Positions 39,636-54,600 of a stretch of 64,000 nucleotides of DNA are shown in pieces; within the stretch, counting starts at the first letter, position 1, and every line of letters starts with the position of its first letter. The position numbers and the translations under genes are program-made. The stretch is from NCBI RefSeq assembly GCF_048771995.1, contig NC_133027.1, forward strand, positions 12,520,001-12,584,000, in the 5' to 3' direction. Below the pieces are notes generated by a model. That model was not told where the DNA came from. It did no database searches and worked only from the letters and a program-made list of their open reading frames with translations. The stretch is from Taeniopygia guttata. Its lineage: Eukaryota; Chordata; Aves; Passeriformes; Estrildidae.

Positions 39636-42600
39636 GTGCGCGGCACGGCCCGGCCCGGGGGCAGCCTGCGGGGAGGGCGCTGGCGGCGGTCACGGAGGGG
39701 ATCCTGCCCCTCTGCCCGGCCCCGGTGAGGCACAGCTGGGGTGCTGTGTCCAGCTCTGGGCTTCCCAGCACGGAGACGGGGAGCTAATAGAGCGGGTCCA
39801 GCAGAGACCACTGAGACGAGAGGTCTGGAGCATCTCTTATCAGGAAAGGTGTGGGGGTTGGTCCTGTTTAGCCCAGAGGAGACTGAGAGGGGATCTCACT
39901 ACTGCATATGAATATCTCCAAGATGAGTCCCAGGAAGGTGGTGCAGCCAGTTTGGTGACAGGACAAGGAGCAATGGCCATAAATTAAAACAGAAGAAGTT
40001 CCACCTGAACATGAGGGAGAACTTCTTTCCTTTGAGAGTGGCAGAGCACTGAAACTGCTGCCCAGGGAAAGCGTTGAATTTCCCTCTCTGGAGACATCCC
40101 AAACCCTAGATGTGTTCCTCTGTCACCTGCTCCAGGTGACCCTGCAGGGGGGTTGCACTGGGTGGTCTCCCTTCCAGTCCTAACAATTCTGTGGTTCTGT
40201 AACATTGAGATGTCAAGATTACTGCCTGTTGCATTGTTACTGTCTTTTCATTATTATTTATCATTCTAGAGATGGAATTTCCTTCTAGTTTCACTAGTAC
40301 TGAAAGAGCATTTGTTCACCGGCTCTGTCAGTCTCTTGGACTGGTGTCTAAAAGCAAAGGGTGAGTCAGGGTACAATTTTCAGTTCTTTGGTGCAGACGG
40401 ATAGAATTTCAAGACTAATGATAACTTGATTGATGTTTTCAACATACTCAACTGTGTTGCAAGGAATAGTATTAGAGAAAAAAGTGTAAAAGTAGCTACA
40501 GAAATGAGCATATTTGTTCATTGCTGTATGCATGCTTGGAAAAGCTTGTGACATGCATTTTGGGACAGCTTGATTTTATACTTTGTGGATTTAATGGCTC
40601 CATTAAAAAAGCTTCTCACTGTGATTTCTGTTTTTTTTTTTTTCCAAAGAATTTGCATAGCGTCTCATACCCTGACAGATAAAAGTTAACCTAGAGTAGG
40701 TTCCTTTTTACTAAAATAACTTTTCTCTCCCCCCTGACAGAAAAGGAGCCAATCGATACCTGACTGTAAGGAAGAAGGATGTGTCAGAGGCACACGTAGT
40801 CATGACTTGTGACTTGGCTCTCCGTACGAAACACGCCGTTCGGAGTCTAATTCAGCGCTTTCCCGTCACAAATAAGGAACGCAAGGAGCTCCTGCCAAGG
40901 ACAGAGCGAGGAAGTGTCTGTGCTGTTGCATCCGGTACGTTCAGCATGTGTTCTGATTTGGACTTGCCCATCAACACCACTTGAAACCATGACAAAACAA
41001 ACCTCTTTCTGCTCTGTCCCCTCTGGTGTCCTAACAGACACTTTCAAACAAATGCATTAATTTTCCGTACTTTTAAGGTCTTTTATAACTGGTGCTGTGA
41101 GGAACTTGGGAAGTCATATTATGCACATTGAGTTGTCCACCTTGTGTTGTGTTAATTTAGAATCTTTGAGCCAGTTCCAGCCAAATCTTTTTGGAAGTAC
41201 ATTTTGAAGTGTGGCTTCACACAAGTACTATGAGGTGGGGTTGAAGAGTCAGTGTTCTTGTGATGCCATAAGAATGCCTATATGAGAAAATGCGGTTGTC
41301 TGTTCTGCTTATAGAAATTAATGTCCTTGATAAATCAATAATTTTAGTTTTTATTTCTTCATCTCTACAAAATAGATTTGGTCCTTAAGAGACTACTGTC
41401 CAGACTTGTTGATTTCTCGAATATGGAAGAGTTCACTGAAAGACAAACTTCTGTCAAAATGTTGGTTTTTTTTTTTTTTAAGCAAGGTTTTCATCTAGAT
41501 TATTGCTTTAGCAGCTACAAGTGGAAGAGTTGCACTGTGTTTTTGTGTGCAGAGATGGGTGTAGTGAACAGAAAACATTTGTACCAGTATGCCTTGTTTA
41601 ATTGCATGTTTCTGATATGTGGTGTCTGTTCTTGAAGTGCTTTCTTTGCTGTTATTTTCAATTGTTCTAGTTGTTTAATAGGATTGTTATATGAACAGAG
41701 GGAAGCTGTAATAAAAGTACTGAAATGCAATGTCTTAGGAATGTAAGGGATAAGTTAATGAACAGTCTAATATTTGCCTTTCTCTGCATCTCAAGAATGT
41801 ATTTTTAGTTCTCCTGATCTGTTAGTCTGTTTGTCTTGGTACAACAGAGCTTGAAATTTAGTATATGAATCTGTTAATGGCATTAAATATGTATAAATGA
41901 GTATACAGTGAGCTTTTCATTCTGCCAGAAAATAGTTCTCAAGGAATTATAGAGTGGTACTTGCAATGATGGATGTGAAGTGGCTCCCTCAGAAGATGTG
42001 CCCGTTTTTTGGCTGCTCATGCACCGCTTTCTAACACATCGCACTGCTGTGTGGGGGCCAGGGCTCTTGATACAGCATGCTTGCATTGGTATGATTTCAG
42101 GCAAACGTGTGGAATAGCTTAAAGGTTTAACTCTGTCAGTGTGTATTTCTAGGGGGAACTGCAGGTGTGAAATGTGGGCGCAGATACAAACGCCACCAAA
42201 ATACACCAGGCTGGTATTCTCTGGTTTAGTTTGTTTCTCCTTTTGCTCTTTGTAGGCTTTTTTGACATGGAGCAATGCTGTGGAAGAGTCTGGTTTTCTT
42301 CAAAATACCCATGAAAGTAATAAGTGTTTTGAAAAATATCTATTCCAAGCACTGCAGGACATGCTATAAAAATGACGTCTAAATGTGTGATGGGTTTGTC
42401 ACTTTACCGACAGGGATGCATAAAAAGTCAGCAATGTTAATTTTTAAGTACAGTTTTTGAGCAGTGTTTTTGTGACCTTCCTCTGTGTCTGCATAAATAA
42501 ACTTTTAACTTGTCTTTGCAGAAAACAAAGAAGTAAACAAGACAAGTGGTCGACTTAATGATGGTATCCCCCAGGTCCCAGTGAAAAGAGGGGAATCAGA

Positions 42601-45600
42601 GTTTGATTCCTTCAGGCAGTCACTACCAGTTCTTGAAAAACAGGAAGAAATTGTCCAAATCATAAGGGACAATAAAATTGTTTTAGTTATAGGAGAGTCT
42701 GGATCAGGAAAAACGACACAGGTATGTTGCTTCAATGAAATAAAAACTATAACAGTATTTATTCTAAACTAATGCCAATTGTGTAACATTTGTGATATGG
42801 GATACTTTTATGCTATTTTAAGGCTTTCCTTTTCCTGTGTGATTGAAAATGTTGTTCCAATTCATTTTCTTGCTTTTGAAACACTAGGCCTCTAGATAGG
42901 TACTAGAAGCATAAATGATTCCTCACAATTTTCTGGTAGATACCATTTTTTCATTAAAATAATACAAAATATTGAAGGGAAAATAGCTGTGATGTTTGTA
43001 TATCCCTTTTTCTTCTAAGGCTAGTTCTGTTCTTAGTATCCAGAGTAATCTATTTTTTGTGTTAAAATGAGAGATTATCTACAGGGCTTTTTTTTCTTTT
43101 TTTTTTTTTTTTGGATTTCTCTGAAGCAGGAGGGAGGCACTGTAAGTTTTTTTTAAAAAAAACCTAAATAGGTTATACTTAGGAATTTATTTTCTGCTGA
43201 TTCAGATTGGCTTGCTGTGATAATTGTAATGAAAAGTCTTTTGCAATGTGCAATATTGATATGCAGTTAATGGTTTCCCTGTGCTAACAAAGCTGTGACT
43301 TTCTCAAAAAGCAAATTTGAACCACTTCTTTACAGATCCCTCAATTTATCCTTGATGACTGCTACAAGAATGGAACTCCCTGTCGTGTGTTTTGTACTCA
43401 GCCAAGACGTTTAGCAGCTGTTGCTGTGGCTGAAAGAGTGGCAGCAGAAAGAAGAGAGAAGATTGGCCAGACAATTGGTTACCAGATCCGGTTAGAAAGC
43501 AGGTACTAATGGTATTTCTAAGTGTCGGTTGATCTTGTGTTGGTCTCGTGAATCTTGTGTACATTGAAACTGCAGTATGTTTGGGTTGCAGCCTCACAGG
43601 TGGGATATGTTACTGCAGGTAAGGAATACGTAAGAGTGAAAAGGATGGCTTACTTCCTGTGTTTTGCAGTTTCATGTAGAAGGTTGTCTTACAGAATCTC
43701 AGGTATTTTCTGTTGATTTCTTCTGCGGCGTGTATGCATGGAAATCCTTGTCTGATTTTCAGATCAAGTCTACACTTTCTTCTTCCCCCCCCCCCTCTGC
43801 TTTTAACATGTGCGGATCCAAAAGGTCTGCAAGCTTTGAAGGTAGGTGTGAAAACCAGCATGCTGTAACAAATGTTATGTAGTGAGAGTTGATAGGAGCC
43901 ATAAAAGGGAAAACAAAAAAATTGGAATGCGACTGATGAAGCTGAGCATTATTTACCAGTCTAGTCTGGACTAAATTTACTCTTCTTCAGCTTCTGTGTT
44001 TATAACATGAAGTGATGTAAAAGTAGAGATTTCAGTATCACTTGATGAATTTGTCTCTAAGCAGAGCATGAATGGATTGTTTGGGGTTTTTACATCTTTG
44101 CACCGTGTAGTGAAGTGACATTTCAGGGAAGGGCCAGCAGTTGAGATATGAGTGACCAGAAGATGGCTAAAGGTTGTGCTGCCTGTGTGAACAAAGATAA
44201 CACATAGCTGATGAAAATGAATGCACTTGAACAACGAAGCCACAATAAGAATTCAAATGTGTGCATGAAAGCTCACAAGGATATTGAGAGATTAGAAGAG
44301 CTAGTGAAGATGTGTCACAAATAAGCTGGATGATTAATATATGGAAGTACTATGCTGGCAGAAGAAGAGCAGAGTCAGGTGAAAATGGTAGAATTACTGG
44401 AAGCAGCGCAGAAAATCCAGCTTGAGAAAAATCAATACAATTACTCCAGAGAAACACTGAAAGGGGGCGATAACAATATTTTGAGCCGTGGACAAAAAAA
44501 ATTTTGAGTGGATATGTTTAGAGGTGTTTATAGTAACACAGAAATATAATTTTTAAGGTTTTCTTAACTGTCTTCCAGAGAAAAGCTGTAGAGTACAGTA
44601 CAGAGGAACTTTTCAGCTCTTTTAGGATGGCAGTACCAGAGAGAGTAGTGACAATTTCTGTTTTTATTGGGACAGCTAACTGTGCCCCAGGTATAGAATT
44701 GTAAAAGTTCAGTATTTTCACCTCCTGAAAAACCAGAGGATCACGCAGATGACTTTGTGATTTAGTCAGCTGTAATGAATTGTGTCTTCAAGGCAAGGCT
44801 TTGGCAGCTGTGGGGAGGCTTCTGTGAGGAGGTGCCAGAAGCCTCTTCTGTGTGTGACAGAGCCGGTGCCAGCCAAGACAGACCTGCCTCTGGCCAAGGC
44901 TGAGCCCATCTGTGGTGGTGGTAGTGCCTCTGGGACAGTGGGGAATGGGGGAGGAAAACCTGCACAACAGAGGCAGCAGTTCAAGAAGAGCAGTGAAAGC
45001 ATGTGAGAGAAGCAGATCTGCACACAGGAAGGTCAGTGCAGGAGGGGAGGAGATTCTCCAGGTGCCAGAGCAGCCCATGGTGCAGCCCATGGTGAGGCAG
45101 CTGTGGCCCAGCAGGCCGTGGAGGTCCGTGGTGCAGCAGGGATCCTCCTGTGAAGGATTCTGTGTTGGAGCAGGTGGATGCTTGAAGGAGGCTGTGATCC
45201 TCTGGGAAGTCTCTGCTGAAACAGGCTCCTGGCAGAACCTGTGGCCCTGGGGAGGGAGCCACACAGAAGCAGGTTTGCTGTCAGGATTGTGACCCTGTGC
45301 GGTCCCACACTGGAGCAAGCTGTTCCTGAAGCACTGCACCCTGTGGAAAGGGACCTGTGCTGCAGCAGTTCCTGGAGAACTGCAGCCCATGGGAAGGACC
45401 CATATTGGAGAAGCTCGTGGAGGACCCATGTTCCTGTGGGAGAGACCCACGTTCTCCTTGTCTTTCTCTGGAGCCTGGGAGTCTTTTTGTTGTGTTTCCT
45501 CTCCCCTGCCCATGGAGAGGACAGATAGAGTGGCTTGCGTAGGCACCTGGCGTCCAGACAGGCTCATCCTACCACGTGTAGACAAATACAAAGGCTATAT

Positions 45601-48600
45601 CCAAGCACAGGCTGAGGAATTGGAACCTAGTTTTCCACATGGAATTTTCTAGTAAATTGAATGACATGCAGAGTTTCTTCACAGTTCTCTTTTCCTTCTT
45701 ATTTATTAAAAATTGAATCTTATTCTTTCAATTAATCCATTGTCCAGAGTTTTGGGGCGCAAGCACTACAAATTGTTAGGAAATGTCTGTGAAAAGGCAT
45801 AGTTTAAAAACAAGTGGTGTGCATGAATCTTTTGAGGAGAGAACTGTAATTTCTCTTCTGGTCAGCAGCTGCTTTAATTTTTGATCCATGGAAAGCTTTA
45901 AATGGTGCAACCCCCTAAGTTGTCTCTGTGATGTGATCCATAGGGTTTCTCCAAAGACACTGGTAACATTCTGCACTAATGACATGCTTCTTGGCACGCT
46001 GATGGCAGGAGACAGCACCCTCTCCACTGTGACCCATGTTATTGTGGTGAGCATCCTGTGGTCTTTCATGTGGGGTGGAGCAATATGTATTGCTTTGGAA
46101 AATGAGGTCCTCATTTGTTTTATTTAAATTTGCTGAGCACTTTAGGTGTTTTTGTTTGGTAGAATCTGAATCAACTTTAAAGACTTTCTGAGTCCTCAGA
46201 GTAGAATGCATGTCTTGTGCAGTTTGGTGTTTTTCTGTGTGTTTGTGTTTTTCCTGTAAAAATGTCTTATTTTCATGCCAATGATTAAGTGTGGAATCAG
46301 GAGGAGTGGAGAAGGACAGAAGTGTAAATTTTTCTGAACTTCCGTGGTCAGGAGAAAATCCTTAGGGAGGCTTACATTGATGTGGTTCAATGTGATTGTG
46401 TCAGAATTTCTCTTACCATTTGTTTTAGCAATACAGGTTTTCAGTCCATTTGTTTGCCCAGAGTTTTCAAGATAATGTGGAGTCTAATTGCTAGCAAATT
46501 ATTCAGATTGTTAATTTGTGATTATGTCAATATTCCTATTGTGGAATTGAATAAGGGGAACTGGAATGTTTTTGGCAAGATTTAAGTACTGAAGATTAAA
46601 AGGTAAGTTTAGGTGCCTGCCTGTTTATCAAAGTTTAAAAAGCATGAGAATGATCTATACATTCTTGATGTCAGCCTACAAACTTTGTATTTTGAGTCCT
46701 TGTTTCCTTCATTCATAATATAGATCAAAACAGAAGAATGAAAAAGATGATTAATCAGTTATGTGCCTTAACTTACAGGCTTTGTGTGTGACTTGTCTAA
46801 GCAATTTGCCTGTTTTTCTGATTATGTGGTGTCATACATTTCTTTAAATGCTTATCAATGGTGAAGTGAGAATTTATTAAAACAAAATTTGTAGTTTGTG
46901 GTGTTTTCTTGAAATTTGGCCTCAAATACACAATCAGAGAGGTTTCAGATATTCACTTTAGCCTCTGAAGTTAAAGTGTTTATGGCTTCAGCATTGCAAC
47001 GCACTCAGCGCTGATAAAAACTTTTTGATGTGTTTTAGTTTCTTTATGGATAGTTTTTTAAAAAAACCCTATTAGTTAAACTAGACTCACACATTTTAAG
47101 GCCTCTGTAATGTGCCACCAAAACATGTATTTTTTTTTTAGAGAAGTTTGTTTTTGTCAGAAGTTGTGATCCTGAATCTGTGATGGTTTTTCATCTTTTT
47201 TTCCCCCTTTTGTTACAGGATGAAGTACATGAGAGGGATAGGTTCAGCGACTTCTTGCTAATAAAACTGAGAGATGTGCTGCAAAACCAGAATAATTTAA
47301 AACTAATTCTCTCTAGTGCTGCTCTAGATGCAAATCTCTTCATTAGGTATTTTGGAAGCTGCCCAGTAATACATAGTAAGTCTTGATTTTAAGTCTGAGT
47401 ATACCTGCCTTGAGACTCACAGATCTTACTAAACTGTAGCAAATTATTCTGAGTAAAGGCACATGATTAATACACTGAGAATTACAGGAATCCTTGTTCC
47501 TTCTGTATGCAGGTTTCTTGTTTCTTGACTATTTGCACCTCATTCAGAGTGAGGTGTTTTAGTCACTGGGAGTTCTGTAAATGCAGATACATCCTGCCCC
47601 CCTCCACTCTTAATTGAAGAAGTAGGAAGAGGTTATTGAAGTTCTGTCTTCATGCTGATACAGGACTTAGAAGCTACATGAGTGTGATATGTATCAATGC
47701 ATTCCAGTAGGATCTTACTCTTCAGGCTTTGTGAAGGTTGTTACTGGTTACTGGACAGATAACTGTACCAGTTCAGTTCAGAAATACAGGCTTAGACAGA
47801 TTTGGTTTCACATGAAAAAAGGATTACATGATTCTCTGATTTAAAGAAAATTAGTAGTTGTTCATCTAGGTAAATATTCAGAAAAGACATCCAGTTTCGC
47901 TTATTTTGTGTTCAGACTCAGTTACCTGCAGTTAGACTACATTCAAATGCAAAGAAAAGTTACCATTTTTTGCTGGTTTAATTTCATTTGACTGATCTTT
48001 AGTAAAGGCAAAATGTAAATGTGTGGGAGGGAGGTGGGGGGTTTTTGTGGGTTTGCAGTTTTTGCCCCACCCTCCTGGCTTGCAGGTTTTCTGCATGGGT
48101 GACCTCCTCTGGCACCTTGCAATCCTCTTACTTTTTCAACAGTAATGTCCAACTTTAATGTGTTTTGAAAAGTATCTTTCAAGAGAAATGCTTTATTTGA
48201 CAATCAGGTAGACTCTCTGCATGTCAGCCTTTTAAAAAAAATCTCAACGGTTTTAGGAAATGGGATTGCTTACTGGTTTATTTTAGCAAATGTTTGTGAG
48301 GAGGAACCCTTTTTTTCCTTTCTTTTTTTGCAGATGGAAGTGCTTAGTTCTCTGTTTTGAATTTCTGCCCAGTTGAATAAGGTTTGCAGCTTGTTGGAGA
48401 CAGGAATCTGGAAATTACACGTGATTTCATGTTCTCTGAATTTTTTTTGCAAGGGAGTGCCTCAGTTGTGATTGTTGTATGACTTTCCAGTTTACTCTTT
48501 TTGCAGCTTCCTGTTCTTTCAGATCGGTCAATTTGTGTTGGAAAATCTGATGGCAATCTCTCCCAATCTCTCCAGTTTACCACAGTGTTTGTGCTGGTTA

Positions 48601-51600
48601 TGTAACAGGCCAATAGCAATTTAAAAGATGTTTTTTTCCCTTTTTGTTAATTTAAGAATTAAAAGAAGCGGCTTTGTCTGTTAATGTGATATACAAGGTT
48701 TGAGTCTCCTTCAGCAATATGGCTGACAAAATCCTGACCACAGAAAACCACATTTTGTAGCTGTGGAGCGCTGTAGTACACAGAGTTTGTGATCAGTGTT
48801 GGAAGGCTTCCTCTGTCACAGCTTCTAAAAGTATGTGAATTGTGGATTGTTCTTTCTGAAGGAAAATCCTGAGTGTTCCTGAGTCAGGTTAAGGAACAAG
48901 AAATCAAAATGTAGAGATTTTAATCTTCATGCAAAAAGCATCCTGTAATGTCCACAGAGAATGTCTGGAAAATAGTCATGTTGAAAAAGAAATCAGGATA
49001 AATTACCAGAAGGTAAAGGCCACTGGGATGTCTCATCTGTCAAGAAGTATTCAGTAAAAAAAGCTCAGCTTTGCTGAATTAGTTGAGGATATGGAGATAA
49101 GGCTGCCTTCTTACATGTTTCTCATGAAAAGAAAGTAGTTCAGTATAAAGATGTACTGTCTCTGTGTGGAACCTTGCAAAAAGCTGTATTAATTGCTTAT
49201 TAATTAATTACATTTTTAATCCAGATGGCAGACTTACATGGCAGGTTCTTGTTTGTAACCCTAAACAAACACGGCTGTTTTCTTTTTCTCATTTAAAAAA
49301 ATTGTAGTTAATAACTGTCAATCTTATGAACATCTCCTGCTATAACACTTCATAAAATTGAAGAGGTTGAGGAGAAACAAGGTGGCATTTGACTTTGGAA
49401 ATATTTTGTTTTGTACAGTTTTGAGAAAAATAAACTCCAGTGAAGGTAGTTTTTTAAAAGAATTAATTCTGTAAGTGAAGCTAGTGAATATAGAATCTTT
49501 TATGGATTTTTTCTATTTTAGTCCAAGGGAGACCTTTTCAAGTTAAAGAGATGTTTCTGGAGGACATTTTACGAAGCACTGGGTATGCAAACAAAGAGAT
49601 GGTGAAGTACAAAGAAAAGAAGCAGCAAGGTCAGTGGATTTGTTAATTGTAAGGGTTGGCAGTAAGAATCATTGATTGAACAAACAGTTAACAGGATTAT
49701 TTTCTGTTAAAATTCCAGAGTCAGGAGATTAAATGAGATGTGATTAGATGACAGCGTCTTTAAGCTCTCAATATTTACATTTTTGAAATAGTTTATGCAA
49801 TTAAAGAAAAAAAATCACTTGGATTCAGTGGTTGCATTCTTTTTTCATTCAGTTGATAAATGTCATCTTTTTTCTAATTGTTATGCTGTAGAGCTATATA
49901 TAACTGGGGGCTCTGCCCACATAAGTACTAAAGAAGCATAGGATGCTCTGTACCTTTGGGTGCAAATTAAAGTGCAGCTATTAAAGCAGGCATGATTTTG
50001 TACATCTTGCACTAAATTCCCTTCAGTAACATTTTTCACTGCTTTCTTCAGGCATGGATGTATTTTTTTAAGTGTTAACACTCTTGAGCTAAACATCATT
50101 GGGTTTAAGTTGATTAAGTAGATACTGCTCAGAAGTTTTCTTGGCAACTGAAAGTAATGATCCCAGTGATTATTTAAAGAAAAATTTTTAAAAAATGCAA
50201 ACCCCAAAGCTATAACATACAGTCCTAACTGGATATTGATCACAGTGCTCACCTCTGATCACTGGGGTCAGAAAAGTTCAGTTAGGACCCTGGTGTTTTC
50301 TAAGGTTTCTTCCACTTGTGTAGAAAAGTAAGTTGTTACATGCAGGGACTGTATCACTCGTCTTCAGAATTCCATTTGTGGAAAAAGATCTGGTCTGAGA
50401 TTGTGTGGAAGGTGATTACTTAAGGAACATACTTTGAATGCAGTAGTTTGGAATAACGGAGGTTTTGGGGGCTTAAACACCAAAGTGTTGGGTTTTACCT
50501 TGTTTTTATAGCCCTTGTTTGCAGTGGCGCCCTTTGGGTACCCTTAAATATGTCATTTATGTTGGACTGGTAGTAGCATTCTAGACTAAATAAAAGAGGT
50601 TGAATAGGTAAAACTTGGTAAAACCTGCTGTAACTAACTTTTTTAGTAGAAAACAATGGATAAGAAATATGACTCTAAAACTTTCTTGGGGAATACTTTG
50701 CATTCTAGAAGAGAAACAGAAGAACACTCTTGCTGAGTGGTGTTCAGCTCTAGATAACACTAACAAAGGGACATCTCGGAGACAAAAATCAGTTCCAAGG
50801 ACAAATGAGGAGTACAAATGGTTGGATGATGGTGGTGACACAGTATTTAATCAACTGGTAAGTTTTTTCTTTTGTCGGAAGAGATGTTTATATTTGTGTT
50901 GTATTCTAGCCATTTAAAATCTGTTTTCTACAGTTCTGTTGAGTCTTTCAGGATATTAACGTATTTTAAAGATTACTTGATTAGGATGAACTGCTCTAGC
51001 TGAAGTGTGCTCTTCAGATAGGGTGGTTGCACACAGCTTTTCCTCAGATCAAATGGCTCGACTGCCATTGTGTTCGTACTTGCATATGACAAAATCAATG
51101 CATTAACTGATACCTGAGCTGGTATGTCTACACTGATATATTTGGGTTTCTGTTGCTGCTGGGAAAAATAACCATTCCAATTCTTTGTGGGTAATGTATA
51201 AGAATAAAGACAACTCTTGGAAGAGATTAAGCTTTCAATATTGTTTTTTATCTTCAGACTGAAAAAGATGTGAATTGCCTTGAATCGTGGATAGTAAAAG
51301 AAATGGATTCCTGTCTTTCTGACATCTGGTTGCATAAAGATATTGATTTGTTTGCTCAGCTGTTAAATCTTATTTTAACTGAAAATGTCAGTGGTAAGTT
51401 TCATGTGTTATTACATAAAAAAAAGCAACCTCAAATTTACTTAGATTTTTATGGCTACTTTTATCTCCAGTTTCAAATGGTGTTACCTTTGCATTCTGAT
51501 GCCGACTGAAAAAATGATAGGGCTAGCAGAAATAATGGGTTGTTTAGTTAGTTGTTGTTTTGAAGTATTGACAGAAGTGTGTTTCTAAAACAGTGTAGAA

Positions 51601-54600
51601 TTCATATGAACTAACTTCAGAGATAAAGTGAGGAAACAAATTCTCTTTGGGCTGGAATTTGAAAGCAATATTTGTACTATATTTAGATGAAAAAATAACA
51701 TTTCTCTTGGTTTTGCTGGATTTTTTTTTTCTTGTACTTCTCAGTTGATTATAGGCACAGTGAAACTGGTGCAACTGCTCTGATGATTTCTTCAGGGAGA
51801 GGCTTTTTGAGTCAAGTAGAACAGTTGATCAGCATGGGAGCAAGTATCCACTGCAAATCATCTAATGGCTGGTAAAAACAGAGAAACCAAAACATAGATT
51901 TATGTGTCAATATAGGAGAGAGAAAGAAAATTGTTTAACATCTAAATTAATTTGCTAACTTATCACACTGCTGTAAGAACTATAGATTTTGACAGCCTCA
52001 ACAATTTCTAACTCCTGATAATCACATTGTTTTCTGTAAATTCTAAATTGAATTCTTAATTACATGGTCTTGATTATGAGCTATAAACTTTGTTTCAGTA
52101 GGTCTTATTTAAGATACTGGTTAGCAGAACAACTGTAATCTACTGAATTGGACCAAAATATTTGGCAATTCCTATTTTCATGGAGTTACCCATATCAGAA
52201 GATCTTTCTGTTATGTTTCTAAATATATTGTAGCATGTAAAAATATTTGTGAATCTGTAGAAACTCAGGTTTTGTGGTCATGGATTATGTCTTCATATAA
52301 ACAGGGAAGTACAGTAAATAATTGTTGTATGGAATGATAAGAATTAGGATTCCAGGGGTCTGATATTTGGTACTAACATTTGAAAAAACTTGGGAAGGAA
52401 TGCAGTTTAAAGATAAAACAGTGAACTGCATCGTGAGGAGGACAGCTTCTGAAAGACATGAAATAGCCAAATGTTATGCCTGGGGTGTGACCTTTTGAGA
52501 TGACTTCAAGGATACTGCAAACAGGCAGGTCTGATCTCTGCACCTTGTTGTGGACTTTTTAAAGGAATGGCACTTTCTTCCTCCTCACTTCCTTGTGCAT
52601 GTTTGCTCCTGTGTAAAACGGACATTCTTTTGTGGTAAAGAACTGTAGTCACCTAAAAGTCAGACAGCTGTTAACACCTATTCATGCACTTTCAAATGGG
52701 AAGTTGCAGATCCAGCAATAACAGTACGGATGTCAGTACAGAAATGGGTACAAAAGTCTGGTGTCAATTGCCTCTCCTGATGCGCTCTTCATATTCATCT
52801 TTTGAAGGGAAAAGTCTAATAAAAATACTTGTGCAACTATTTCAGGATGGCTGTGGACTGGGCTAGGCACTTTGGACAGACGGAGGTTGTTCATCTGTTG
52901 GAATCCTACAGGTCAGTTGTAACTGTTTTGCAGAATCAGTTGTATATGATATACAAACGGTTGTGATGGGAAATTTGAGGTTTCTGTTCTTTTAATCAGA
53001 ACAGGTTTTAGCTTTTCATGGTCTAAAATCTGGACTTAATGGCAAGACCTCTTTTTACGAATAGGAATATTTCAAAAAATAAACAGCAAAAACGTTTGTA
53101 CTTAGTATCATATTGTTTATGTTTGCACAACTTGCTAATTCTATACTTTTCACATGCTTACTTTGGAAACAAATCTGTCATGTGTTTTTATTTATCCTTT
53201 TTATATGCAATAGGCATATTAAAGAAAATTTACAGAAGTAATGTGTACACTAGGCCATTCAAGAATGATTTTCTGATTAACTTACAGTTATCGTACTTGA
53301 GGTAGTGTTTTGTAAAGCTTATCTCTACTATAATTTCTCTTAGTGTAGTTTCTGCTAGTGGGAAATTTTTGGAGAACACGTATCTCTTAAATATTTTTAC
53401 TTGAACAGATAAACGAGAAGTATCTTTATACTTTCCTTTGCTTATGGTTGTGTTTCAATGAAGTTGAAGAAAACTAAAGTTAACACTAATAAATAAAGTG
53501 GCATCCTTCACTGGGTTAACATTGAAATCAGTAAACAGTAATAGTATGGTGATTCCCTTCTGCTACACTTAAACATCAGAATTCAAGACCAATAGTCATA
53601 TTGGTCTTGAACTAAGTTTGAGTGGATGGCTCAATGCAAACCCGAAGGGGCAGCCTTGATTCTGGTGTATTTTCTGTTACAGCGCTTCATTCGGATTTGG
53701 AAACATGGATGAAAGTTCCCTGGTCCAAAAAAGTGCTAGTGACCTTAGTGCAGAGGACAGAGAGCTACTGACAGCTTATCATCACAGTTTTGATGATGAA
53801 AAAGTGGATCTGGATCTGATAATGCACTTACTTCACAGCATCTGTCATAGTTCAGATGCAGGTAGGTAAATACCTAACCAGTGGTTGTGGATTTGGCTTC
53901 TGATGAATCATGCTCTTTTTTCAGCAATCCACAAACGTTAAAACCTTCTGAGTGCTATTCGACATGTATTTGAATTTTCTGTTTAACTTTGCAAACCCAC
54001 TTCCTTTTTTAGGAGCAATTTTAATATTTCTTCCTGGGTATGATGAGATAGTGAGCCTGAGAGACCGCATTGTTTTCGATGATAAGAGATTCACTGATAA
54101 TGCTCACAGGTAAAACCTTTAGTTGCTGTGGCTTTTCATTGCTCCTTTTAAGGATCCTTAAAATGTTCCTTTTGTCTTGCATTAGATACCAAGTTTTCAT
54201 GCTTCATTCAAGTATGCAGACTTTGTACCAGAAGAAAGTGCTTGAAAGTCCACCTTTTGGCATTCGCAAAATTGCAAGTATTAGAGGACTTTTTCCAATG
54301 CCACAATGACCTATTTTGCCATTGCTTTTACAGTTATTACAGTTTTGGTGGTTTGGGTTTTTTTCTTTGCAGATTCTTTCTACTAATATTGCAGAAACCA
54401 GCATAACAGTCAGTGATGTGGTGTTTGTCATTGACTCAGGCAAGGTGAAAGAGGTAGGACTGCCATAAATTTTCCTAGTGTGATTCTAAAACACACAGTG
54501 CATAAATTTTGGAGAACTTTTTTTTTTTTATTATTTATGACTTTACAGTAAAGTAAAAAAAAGTTTTTACTAGCTGAGAGCTAGTGCCTGTCAGGCAACA

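Noticed and set aside
39097..39811. Long minus-strand frames over YTHDC2 exon 1
   Set aside because: Shadows of a CpG-rich first exon. The plus-strand splice and domain evidence is decisive.
44788..45591. A 267-codon minus-strand frame in intron 5
   Set aside because: It falls in an internally periodic interspersed repeat with several frames open at once.
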